Shown in pieces: positions 56,684 to 64,000 of a stretch of 64,000 nucleotides of DNA (its first letter is position 1; every line of letters starts with the position of its first letter). Made by a program: the position numbers and the translations under genes. A model generated the notes under the pieces. That model was not told the DNA's origin, did no database searches, and worked only from the letters and a program-made list of their open reading frames with translations. This stretch comes from Brevundimonas viscosa (lineage in GTDB: Bacteria; Pseudomonadota; Alphaproteobacteria; Caulobacterales; Caulobacteraceae): NCBI RefSeq assembly GCF_900116065.1, contig NZ_FOZV01000008.1, positions 1 through 64,000 on the forward strand, read 5' to 3'.

Positions 56684-58761
56684 CGGGCGCTCGCCCCCTC
56701 AGCCGGCGGCAGCGGCGAGATGACGATGTCGCCCGGGGCGGCGGCCGGGGCCGGGGCCGCCGGCGGCTGGGCGCGCATGTACTCGCGCAGCATCTCGTCG
56801 AGGCCCGGCTCGCGGTCGGGGGCGTTGTTCAGCTGCTGCCGGCGCATGTAGCCCCAGCGGTCGGCGCTCAGTTGCTGCGCGTCGGCCGGGCTGCGGATGA
56901 TGGTCGGGCGGATGAAGACCATCAGGTTGGTGCGGCCCCGCTGCCGGCTGGTCGACCGGAACAGCGCCCCCAGCCCCGGGATGTCGCCCAGCCCCGGCAC
57001 CTTGTCGATCGCCAGCCGGTCGTTCTGGTCCAGCAGGCCGCCGGCCACGGCGATGTCACCGTCGTCGACCACCAGCGTCGTTTCGAGCTCGCGCTTGTTC
57101 AGCACCAGGTCGGTGGCCGCGTCGGTCAGCACCCCGTTGATGCTCGACACCTCCTGCCGCAGGAACAGGGTGATCGAACCGCCGGCGTTGATCTGCGGCC
57201 GCACCACCAGCTTCACGCCGATGTCCTGCCGCTGGGTGGTGCGGAACGGGTTGGAGTTGCCGTCGAGCAGGGTCTCGCCCGTCGTGATCGGCACCTCCTG
57301 TCCGACGAGGATGGTCGCCTCCTCGTTGTCCAGCGTCATCAGCGACGGCGTCTGCAGCAGGTTGGAGCCGTCGTCGGTCTTGGCCGCGTTGATGATGAAG
57401 CCGAACAGGCCGTCGCCGATCCGGCCGCCGCCGCCGCCGATGAAGCCGTTGGCGCCGAGCAGGCTGTTCAGCGCGAGGTTCTGCAGCTGCTCGCGCAGGG
57501 GATCGTCCTCGTCCAGCTGGCTGGCACCGACGCCGCCGGCGATGGGCAGCAGCGGCGCGGCGCGGTCGGAGTAGTTGGTCAGCCCGACCGGGTTGCCGTC
57601 CTCGCCGGCCAGCAGCCACTGCACGCCGAGCTCGCGCACGGCGTTGTCGGACAGCTCGACCACGATGGCCTCGATCAGCACCTGCTGGCGGCGCTGGTCC
57701 AGCTGCCGGATGACCTCGGCCAGCATCCGCTGGGTGTCGCCCGAAGCCGAGATGACCAGGGCGTTGGCCCCGGGGAAGCGGGCGATGGTGGCGCGCTGGC
57801 CGGGCAGCGGTGCGGCCGGCGCAGAGACGGCCGGAACGAGGGCCGGCGCCTCGGCTTCGCCGCCGTCGGCGGCCGGGCTGGCGTTGGCGCTCGCCGCGGT
57901 CGGCTGCTGGCCGACGATCTGCTGCAGCACCGGCAGCAGCTGCTCGGCGTTGGCGTGTTCGAGGAACACCACCTTCACGTCGTCGGCGGACTCGGCGCGG
58001 CGGTCGAGGTCCTCGATCAGCGGCCGCACCCGCGCGACGGCGGCCGGGTCGCCGCGCAGCACCACCGAGTTGGAGCTCTCGACCGGCGTCACCGAGACCA
58101 TCCCCTGGCCCGGCTGCCCGCCCGGCGGGGCCAGCACGGCCTGCATCACGGCCGCGATCTCGCGCGCCGAGGAGTTCTCCAGCGTCACCACCTCGAAGCT
58201 GGCCCGGTCGACGTCGATGCGGCCGATCAGGGCCCGGATGCGGGACAGGTTGTCGGCGAAGTCGGCCACAACCACGCTGTTGGCGCCCGGATTGGCCAGC
58301 ACCTGCCCCTGGGCGCCGACCAGCGGCCGGATGGTCTCGGCCGCCGAGGCGGCGTCGATGTAGCGGAGCTGGAAGACCTCGGTGGCGAAGCGCTCGGCGC
58401 CGACCGTGGCCGGGCCCTGCGCCGCCGTCGCCGCCGGGCTGATCCGGTAGGCGCCGGACGAGGTCGGCGTCACCACCAGGCCGTTGGCGCGCAGGGTCGA
58501 GAGGAAGACCTCGAACAGTTCGCTGCGGCTCAGCGGCCGCTCGCTGGTCACCGTCACCGTGCCCGTCACGGCCGGATCGACGATGAACGTCCGGCCGGTC
58601 GAGCGCGCCACGTCCTGGATGAAGGCGCGGATGTCCGCGCCCTGCACGTTCAGGGTCTGGCCGCCCTCCTGCGCCAGCGCGGGGACCGCCGCCAGCGGCC
58701 CCTGCAGGGCGAGAAGCAGCGCCAGCGCGCCGCCGGCGAGAGTGCGGTTCGATCGCTTCAA
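56680..58761 (-). CDS. gspD: Type II secretion secretin D
   Basis: A 693-residue outer membrane secretin. A signal peptide (LLLALQGPLAAVPALA) is followed by the N0-N3 ring domains (for example DIRAFIQDVARSTGRTFIVDP and VVADFADNLSRIRALIGRID) and the secretin core (LVGQEVPITTGETL, ending RTNLMVFIRPTIIR). It forms the exit pore through the outer membrane. Start overlaps the gspC stop by four bases. Confidence 0.96.
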   Translation of the reverse strand: MKRSNRTLAGGALALLLALQGPLAAVPALAQEGGQTLNVQGADIRAFIQDVARSTGRTFIVDPAVTGTVTVTSERPLSRSELFEVFLSTLRANGLVVTPTSSGAYRISPAATAAQGPATVGAERFATEVFQLRYIDAASAAETIRPLVGAQGQVLANPGANSVVVADFADNLSRIRALIGRIDVDRASFEVVTLENSSAREIAAVMQAVLAPPGGQPGQGMVSVTPVESSNSVVLRGDPAAVARVRPLIEDLDRRAESADDVKVVFLEHANAEQLLPVLQQIVGQQPTAASANASPAADGGEAEAPALVPAVSAPAAPLPGQRATIARFPGANALVISASGDTQRMLAEVIRQLDQRRQQVLIEAIVVELSDNAVRELGVQWLLAGEDGNPVGLTNYSDRAAPLLPIAGGVGASQLDEDDPLREQLQNLALNSLLGANGFIGGGGGRIGDGLFGFIINAAKTDDGSNLLQTPSLMTLDNEEATILVGQEVPITTGETLLDGNSNPFRTTQRQDIGVKLVVRPQINAGGSITLFLRQEVSSINGVLTDAATDLVLNKRELETTLVVDDGDIAVAGGLLDQNDRLAIDKVPGLGDIPGLGALFRSTSRQRGRTNLMVFIRPTIIRSPADAQQLSADRWGYMRRQQLNNAPDREPGLDEMLREYMRAQPPAAPAPAAAPGDIVISPLPPAEGASAR

Positions 58762-59588
58762 CGCTGTGCCCCGAGGGTGAGAGTTTGCTCCCGGCCGTCG
58801 CGCTCGATGCGAAGCTCGACGGAGGACTGGCCGGAAAGGCGGTCGCGCAGACCGGCGATGCGGGCGGGATTGTCCAGCCGCTGGCCGTCGACGGCGACCA
58901 CCACGTCGCCGGTGCGGAGGCCGGCCCCGGCGAGCGCGCCGTCGGCCGGTCCGGTGAGGGTGAACCCGTCCACCCGCAGGCCCTTCATGCGCGGACGAAG
59001 GCCGGCCGCGGCGGCCAGGGCCGGCGCATCGGGGGCGGGGGCGGGGGCCGGCTGCGGCGTCACCGTCTGCGGGGTTGCGGGGGGAGGCGGCGGCGCGGCG
59101 GCGCCGACCGGCACGTCGCTGAAGACCAGCCGCGTGACGGAGCCGCCGCGGGCCAGCACCACGTGGTCGGCGGCCACCGACTGAAGCACGAGGCCGGTGT
59201 CCACCGTCTCGCCCACCGCCACCGAGACCTGGCGGCCGTCGGCGAGGCCGATGATCGCCGAACCGCCGCCGGCGCCGTCGCTGCGGACGCCGTACAGCCG
59301 CATCTGGCCGCCTTCCGCCGCGGTGGCTTCGGCGAGGCTGCCCTGTGCGCCGGTCCTGAAGAAGGCGTCGAAACGCTGGAACACGGAATAGTCGACATCG
59401 CCGGACGTCGCGGGCGCGGGGTCGGCCGGCGGCGGCGGAGCGGGCTCGACGAACAGCCAGACAAGACGCCCCGCCTGAACCGCGAGCACCAGCGCCAGAA
59501 CCACCTCGGCCCCGAAACGCAGCCGGTCCGGTCGGGCGCTGAGGCCCTCCCGAAAGTCGCTGCTCCAGTTTCGAATCGCGCCGATCAC
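58758..59588 (-). CDS. gspC: Type II secretion protein C with PDZ domain
   Basis: A 276-residue protein that joins the inner platform to the secretin. One membrane helix lies near residues 30-50 (VVLALVLAVQAGRLVWLFV). A homology region about 65-150 follows, then an Ala/Pro linker and a C-terminal PDZ domain (GLRTGDVVVAVDGQRLDNPAR). The start codon is GTG (59588). It is the first gene of the operon, with a 187-base gap to the receptor gene upstream that contains a hairpin. Confidence 0.9.
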   Translation of the reverse strand: MIGAIRNWSSDFREGLSARPDRLRFGAEVVLALVLAVQAGRLVWLFVEPAPPPPADPAPATSGDVDYSVFQRFDAFFRTGAQGSLAEATAAEGGQMRLYGVRSDGAGGGSAIIGLADGRQVSVAVGETVDTGLVLQSVAADHVVLARGGSVTRLVFSDVPVGAAAPPPPPATPQTVTPQPAPAPAPDAPALAAAAGLRPRMKGLRVDGFTLTGPADGALAGAGLRTGDVVVAVDGQRLDNPARIAGLRDRLSGQSSVELRIERDGREQTLTLGAQR

Positions 59589-59732
59589 GTGGGCCGCCCC
59601 GTGGGCCCCGACGGCCCGGTCCGGGTTCTAGAACGATCGTCCGTGTGCGGGCTTCACGGCCGCATGACGCACCGGAGAACTTGCCGTGACGGTTGCGCCG
59701 CGACCGGAGCAGTTGTCGCGGAAGCGTCGCGG

Positions 59733-59769
59733 TTCGGGGAGGGGACGGCGTGGTCGCCCCCTCCCCGAA
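59733..59769 (-). other. Stem-loop after the receptor gene
   Basis: A 12-bp inverted pair (TTCGGGGAGGGG at 59733-59744 with CCCCTCCCCGAA at 59758-59769) starts seven bases past the receptor stop codon on the minus strand. It has no U tract, so it is not a classical terminator; it may stabilise the receptor mRNA and lower read-through into gspC. Confidence 0.55.
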
Positions 59770-59775
59770 CGGGGG

Positions 59776-62427
59776 TCAGAAGCGGGCCGTCAGCCTGGCG
59801 GAAGCGCTCGTGCCCAGATCGTAGCTGTTGATCCGGATCTTGTTGCCCAGCTCCTGGTGCTCGTCGAAGTCCGTCCCCAGCAGGTTCCGGAACTCCAGCG
59901 CCAGGCCCAGCTCGCGGCCCATCACGTCGAAGTCGCGCCGGTACACGAAGTCGAGGAACACCCCCGGCTCCTGCACGTAGTCGGGCTCCCGCACGCCGCC
60001 CTGGCCGGCGCCGCGGGCGGTGATGCGCTCGCTGACGTAGTTGACGATGAAGGTGGCCTGCGAGCGGGCGACGTCGTCCTCCCAGCCGAACTGCAGGTTG
60101 GCGACATGCTCGGACTGGCCCTGCAGGCGGCTGCCGTCGGCGACGAAGAATGCGGCCGGCGACGGCGCGCCCCCGCCCGACAGGTCGTAGACCACGTCGT
60201 CGGCGTCGGCGATCACCTCGGAGTCCGACCAGGTGTAGTTGGCCTGCACCAGCCAGCGCTTGTCGGCGATGAAGCTCATGCCGGCGTCCGGGAACTCCCA
60301 GTACTTCTTGGCTTCCAGCTCGACGCCGAAGATGCGGGCCTGCGGCGCGTTCAGGTACGACTGCTGGCGGGTGTTGCCGACGTCCACGACGACCGATTCC
60401 ACCGGCCGGTCCATGTCCTTGTAGAACACGCCGGCCGTCACATACTGCTGCCGGGCGAAGTACCACTCCCAGCGGGCGTCGAGGTTCAGGATTTCGGTGT
60501 CGACGAGGTAGGGGTTGCCGATGAAGGTCCGGTCCGACTCGGGGTCGGTGTAGGCCTGCGGCGCCAGTTCGCGGAACTGCGGCCGCCCGATCGTCTGCGA
60601 GGCGCCGAAGCGGAGCTGCATGTCCTCGGCGAAGTTCCAGGTGACCGTCGCCGACGGCAGCCAGTACTGCTCCTCGATCGTGGTCGGCGCGTAGGGCGCG
60701 GCGCCGCCGAACAGGTCGCGCGGGGTCACCGACTGCTCGCCGTCCTCGTAGCGGACGCCCAGGGTGGTGCGGACCAGCGGCAGGAACTCGGCGTCCACCA
60801 TCGCATAGGCCGCGTCGACGCGGAGATCGGCGTCATAGGCGCTGGCCCCGTTGGTGCCGGCGATCTCGCGGATCTCGAGGGTGTTCGGATTGATGTTGAA
60901 GTCCGAAAACAGGAAGTCGACGCGCGACTCGCGCTGCTCGTCGGTCAGTCCGTTGACGGCGGCGAACTGCAGGTCGCGACGCTCGGCTTCCCGGCTGTTG
61001 TCCAGCGAGGCCACGCCGACGCTGAACACCGCCTCGCGCGCGTCCGACAACGGCAGGACGTAGCTGAGGTCCACGCCGCCGGACAGCATGTCGTCGTCCA
61101 GTTCGGAGAAGGAGATCAGGTTGCCCTGGATGTTGTGGATGTAGTCGCCCGCGGCGTTGACCCCGTACTGGAAGCGGGTCTCGTACGGCGCCTCCCGCGA
61201 GGTCTTCGCCCAGGCCACGCGCCAGTCCAGGTTCACCGAACCGTCGCGGAACCAGTGCTCGCCCGCCAGCTGGCTGGTGAACAGCTGACGCACGAACCAT
61301 TCGGTGTAGTCGTTGCGGATCACCGAACCGCCGGCGTCGAAGTCCGGACCGGCCTCGATGCGGGCTTCCTTGGTGGTGTTGCGGACATAGAGGTTGGTCC
61401 ACTTCACCTCGTGGTCCGGTCGGGTCAGCGACAGGGAGGTGAGCAGGTTCAGCTGCACGTCGTTCTGGTTCGACTCGGTCGCGTAGCTGGTGACGGGCAC
61501 CAGCACGTCGCCCTGGAACTGGCCCTGCTCCTTGAAACCGGCGCGCTGGCGCCAGCTGTTGTCGTAGCCGGCGGCGACGACGAGGCCGAGGACGCCCAGA
61601 CGCGAGTCGGACGACAGGCCGCCCGCCAGTTCGACGCCGTAGTCCACCGGCGTGGTCTGGCGTTGCAGCAGGCGCAGGGGCGCGTTGACCAGCGAATGTC
61701 CGATGGTCTCCAGCTCGTTCGGCGTATAGGCGCCGCGGGTGATCTGACGGCCTGACTCGAAGGCGAGGGCCAGCGGGCCCGGCACGTCGCGGGTGCCGTC
61801 GTCGAAGCCGGTCCAGTCGCTGTCGGAGCCGTAGTAGACCAGCCCTTCCTCGTTGGTGGTTTCGGTGTTGCCGCCGACCGAGGCGCCGAAGCTGAAGAAG
61901 CTGTCGGACGGGGCGTCGATGGTCTCGAGATCCAGCACGCCGCCGCCGAACTCGCCCGGATAGTTCGGCGAATAGGACTTCTGGACCGTCACGCCGGCCA
62001 GAATGCTGGAGGGGAACAGGTCCAGCGGCACAACCCGCTGCAGCGGTTCGGGGCTGGGGAGGGGAGAGCCGTTGAGCAGCGCCGAGGAGTAGCGCTCGCC
62101 GAGGCCGCGCACGTAGACGAAGCGGCTGTCGACCACGGTCAGGCCGGTGACGCGGGCCAGGGCGCCGGCCGCGTCGCTGTCGCCGGTCCGCTGCAGATCC
62201 TCGGTGGTGAGGAAGGCGGCGACCTCCGAGCTCTCGCGGTTGGGCTCGGGGATGTTGCGGCCCAGCACCACGATCTCGTCCAGGGTGGAGCTCTCTTCGT
62301 CCTGGGGCGCCGCCGCCTGGTCGACGGGCTGCTGCGTGGTCGTCGGGGATTGGGCGAAGGCCGCCGGCGCCACCAGGGCGCTCGTGGCCAGCAGGACCCC
62401 GCTCAGGGTCAGGGAGAGAGTCTTCAT
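59776..62427 (-). CDS. TonB-dependent outer membrane receptor
   Basis: An 883-residue receptor. Signal peptide (LSLTLSGVLLATSALVAPAA), then a TonB-box-like STLDEIVVLGRN. The plug domain has DAAGALARVTGLTVVDSRFVYVRGLGERYSSALLNG (parts) and the PGEFGGGVLDLETI region; the rest is a 22-strand barrel ending in SARLTARF with the C-terminal Phe. No carboxypeptidase-like extra domain or FpvA-type signalling domain is seen. The ligand is unknown. It lies 82 bases downstream of the lipoprotein gene and 187 bases ahead of gspC on the same strand; the three may act together in uptake of an extracellular product. Confidence 0.93.
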   Translation of the reverse strand: MKTLSLTLSGVLLATSALVAPAAFAQSPTTTQQPVDQAAAPQDEESSTLDEIVVLGRNIPEPNRESSEVAAFLTTEDLQRTGDSDAAGALARVTGLTVVDSRFVYVRGLGERYSSALLNGSPLPSPEPLQRVVPLDLFPSSILAGVTVQKSYSPNYPGEFGGGVLDLETIDAPSDSFFSFGASVGGNTETTNEEGLVYYGSDSDWTGFDDGTRDVPGPLALAFESGRQITRGAYTPNELETIGHSLVNAPLRLLQRQTTPVDYGVELAGGLSSDSRLGVLGLVVAAGYDNSWRQRAGFKEQGQFQGDVLVPVTSYATESNQNDVQLNLLTSLSLTRPDHEVKWTNLYVRNTTKEARIEAGPDFDAGGSVIRNDYTEWFVRQLFTSQLAGEHWFRDGSVNLDWRVAWAKTSREAPYETRFQYGVNAAGDYIHNIQGNLISFSELDDDMLSGGVDLSYVLPLSDAREAVFSVGVASLDNSREAERRDLQFAAVNGLTDEQRESRVDFLFSDFNINPNTLEIREIAGTNGASAYDADLRVDAAYAMVDAEFLPLVRTTLGVRYEDGEQSVTPRDLFGGAAPYAPTTIEEQYWLPSATVTWNFAEDMQLRFGASQTIGRPQFRELAPQAYTDPESDRTFIGNPYLVDTEILNLDARWEWYFARQQYVTAGVFYKDMDRPVESVVVDVGNTRQQSYLNAPQARIFGVELEAKKYWEFPDAGMSFIADKRWLVQANYTWSDSEVIADADDVVYDLSGGGAPSPAAFFVADGSRLQGQSEHVANLQFGWEDDVARSQATFIVNYVSERITARGAGQGGVREPDYVQEPGVFLDFVYRRDFDVMGRELGLALEFRNLLGTDFDEHQELGNKIRINSYDLGTSASARLTARF

Positions 62428-62470
62428 GATCGACGCCTTGAAGGAAGTTCGGAAGGGGACGCGAAAGGTC

Positions 62471-62497
62471 GGCGGCGGCCCCCGGGGAGCCGCCGCC
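62471..62497 (-). other. Stem-loop between lipoprotein and receptor genes
   Basis: A perfect 9-bp stem (62471-62479 with 62489-62497) lies 12 bases after the lipoprotein stop. It lacks a T run, so it probably acts as an intercistronic mRNA stabiliser or attenuator rather than a full terminator. Confidence 0.5.
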
Positions 62498-62509
62498 GCA
62501 CGTCCGTGA

Positions 62510-64000
62510 TCAGCAGGTCTGACCGTCGGTCAGGCCGCAGGTCCAACCCCGCCACCAGGTGTCGGAGGCGTTCTGGACCGCGCCGACGTAGGTAGTCGGC
62601 TGGAACCAGCTGTAGACCGCCGGCGCGTTGGTCGGCGTCATCGCCGTCTCGTTGGCGCCGTTGATGAAGGTCAGCGTCTGGTTCGACAGCGACGTGCCCG
62701 AGGCCGGCGCGGTCAGGGTCGAGGTTCCGTTCGCCGTATTCCCCGTGCCGGCCGTGAAGACCGCCTGCGAGGCGGCAGTGTTCGACGGGCGGTACGGAAG
62801 GGCGCAGGACATGAACACCGAGGTGAAGGTCGGCGCCACCGACTGGGTGTCGGCGTCCGCGATGGCGAGACAGCCCGCCGCCGAGCCGGCCACGTTGGTG
62901 AAGACCGAGTTGATGACCGTCGGATCGGCGCCGGTGTCGAAGTGGGCCACCGTGTGGGCGTCGGTCGGGGCGTTGCGGCCGACCAAGGTCCAGTTGGCGA
63001 TCTTCGGCTGCGAGTTGTAGCGCGAGGCGATCGGCACCGAGGTCGGGGCCGACGAGAACTCGAACCCGGCCGAGCGGCTGGTCGAGTTCGGGGCGCGCTG
63101 GGTCACGATGCCGAACTGGGCGCCGCCGCGCCAGCCGGTGTCGGTGTCCAGGCCGTCGTCGTCGGCGCCGTTGATCACGATGTGGCGCAGGTTGACGTTG
63201 CCGCCGAAGATCTCGATGCCATCGTCGGAGCTGTTGTACGACTGCACGTACTCGATGGTGGTACCCGAGCCGACGCCGGCCAGGGTCAGGGCCTGAAGCT
63301 CGTTGCCGGTCGAGATCTCGAAGCCCGAGTATTTGATCTGCACATAGCGCAGGCGGCCCGAGTTATCGGCCGGCGTGGCGCCGCCGTAGAAGGCGCTGGT
63401 GCCCTCGACCTGGCCGGTGCAGGTGACCGGGGCGGTCAGCTGGCAGTTGGCCTGCGGCGCGCGGCCGGCGATGACGATGCCGCCCCACTGGCCCTGCGAG
63501 TTCTCGGTCGCCGTGCCTTCGACGTTCTGGCGGCTGGTGAAGACGATCGGATTGGTGGCCGTGCCTTCGGCGAAGATCTGCGAGCCGCGGTTGATCAGCA
63601 GGTAGTCGGCGCCGCTCGAGGCGAAGATGCGCACGCCGGCCTCGATGGTCAGGATGCCCTGGGCGCTGCCGGCGATCGGGGCGGCCGGATCGACGCCGCG
63701 GTCGCTGCCGACCGAGGTGCGGCCGCTAATGGCGTAGATGGTGCCGGCGCGCAGCGGCACCGTCAGGGCGCCGTCGATCTGCTGCGGCAGCTGGCAGACG
63801 CGCAGGGTGCCCGCCGCGCCCGCGGCGATGGTGCCGATGTTGGCGAAGCCCGTCGGGCAGTCGGCCGCCGGCTGACCCGGTCCCGGGCCCGGAGGCGGCG
63901 TGGAGCCGCCGCCGTTGCCGCCGTCGCCGAAGTCGCCTTCGCCGGGGGAGGCCACCTCGGCGCCGCCGCCGCAGGCGGCCAGGGCGAGGGCGCTGGCGGA
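62510..64000 (-). CDS. Surface lipoprotein with beta-helix-like core, N-terminus cut by window
   Basis: An open frame that runs to the window edge. The visible part starts in a signal peptide with lipobox (ALALAACGGG), then an acidic/Gly/Pro-rich linker (PGEGDFGDGGNGGGS). From about residue 45 on it is a beta-rich repeat with short rungs, many Asn/Asp/Gly turns (GTTIEYVQSYNSSDDGIEIF, LRHIVINGADDDGLDTDTGW) that look like a parallel beta-helix with calcium-type Asp clusters. It has paired cysteines (about eight) and a conserved tail (WWRGWTCGLTDGQTC). Likely exposed on the cell surface. It could be a binding partner or substrate of the receptor or the T2SS; no enzyme motif is recognised. Confidence 0.75.
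   Translation of the reverse strand, partial: SASALALAACGGGAEVASPGEGDFGDGGNGGGSTPPPGPGPGQPAADCPTGFANIGTIAAGAAGTLRVCQLPQQIDGALTVPLRAGTIYAISGRTSVGSDRGVDPAAPIAGSAQGILTIEAGVRIFASSGADYLLINRGSQIFAEGTATNPIVFTSRQNVEGTATENSQGQWGGIVIAGRAPQANCQLTAPVTCTGQVEGTSAFYGGATPADNSGRLRYVQIKYSGFEISTGNELQALTLAGVGSGTTIEYVQSYNSSDDGIEIFGGNVNLRHIVINGADDDGLDTDTGWRGGAQFGIVTQRAPNSTSRSAGFEFSSAPTSVPIASRYNSQPKIANWTLVGRNAPTDAHTVAHFDTGADPTVINSVFTNVAGSAAGCLAIADADTQSVAPTFTSVFMSCALPYRPSNTAASQAVFTAGTGNTANGTSTLTAPASGTSLSNQTLTFINGANETAMTPTNAPAVYSWFQPTTYVGAVQNASDTWWRGWTCGLTDGQTC

Noticed and set aside
56872..59184. Long plus-strand open frame opposite gspD and gspC
   Set aside because: The secretin and GspC readings on the minus strand are unambiguous, and the plus frame shows no family features.

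Overview
The window is high-GC chromosomal DNA from an alphaproteobacterium, most likely of the order Caulobacterales (a Brevundimonas- or Caulobacter-like organism). This rests on the very GC-rich codon use, the gene order lptC-lptA-lptB-(one gene)-rpoN-hpf-ptsN, a LexA box of the alphaproteobacterial type (GAAC-N7-GAAC) in front of imuA-imuB-dnaE2, FYDLN and DUF1150/DUF2093 family proteins, and a type II secretion (T2SS) operon beside a TonB-dependent receptor and a surface lipoprotein. I see no insertion sequence, prophage, CRISPR array or rRNA. The ends cut two genes: an OmpA-type protein (left) and a lipoprotein (right). No stretch longer than about 300 bases is without a gene.

Layout. 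1-9 kb: OmpA-type porin end, UDP-glucose dehydrogenase, a glycine-zipper OmpA lipoprotein, a 2-oxoglutarate/Fe(II) oxygenase, a TadG-like von Willebrand protein with inserted repeats, an M2 (ACE-like) peptidase lipoprotein and the glycosyltransferase MtgA. 9-14 kb: a metal-related block made of a tightly coupled WD40/DUF2093/COG0523 GTPase operon, a retropepsin-like protease, and a His-rich CDF zinc transporter with a NicO-like membrane protein behind a Zur-like palindrome. 14-25 kb: rplU-rpmA, an acetyltransferase, small envelope proteins, threonine ammonia-lyase with an FKBP lipoprotein, queG with a GST and a second CDF, an HTH-citrate-synthase pseudoenzyme, uppP, and an NAD-binding protein. 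25-33 kb: tRNA-Leu(CAG), RNase D and the Lpt/RpoN/Hpf/PtsN block, then DUF1150, an Hsp20, tRNA-Ala(GGC) and an FYDLN acidic protein. 33-38 kb: aroA-cmk-rpsA, ihfB, mscL. 38-44 kb: the SOS mutasome imuA-imuB-dnaE2 and a cupin. 44-49 kb: hppD, an M1 aminopeptidase lipoprotein, an MFS drug exporter and arsC. 49-64 kb: a complete minus-strand T2SS operon gspC-D-E-F-G-H-I-J-K-L-M, preceded by a TonB-dependent receptor and a cysteine-rich surface lipoprotein.

How the parts fit. LptC/A/B carry lipopolysaccharide across the envelope, and RpoN, Hpf and PtsN give the nitrogen/stationary-phase control usually found beside them. The T2SS, receptor and lipoprotein look like one extracellular nutrient-scavenging unit. 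The metal block joins a zinc chaperone-type GTPase, two CDF transporters and a probable Zur operator. The best leads are the citrate-synthase-like protein that has lost its catalytic residues behind a DNA-binding-type head, the Zur-like operator on an export-type operon, the two phage-tail-like repeats inside the TadG-like protein, and the receptor/lipoprotein/T2SS locus. All identifications come from reading the sequence; no database search was run.
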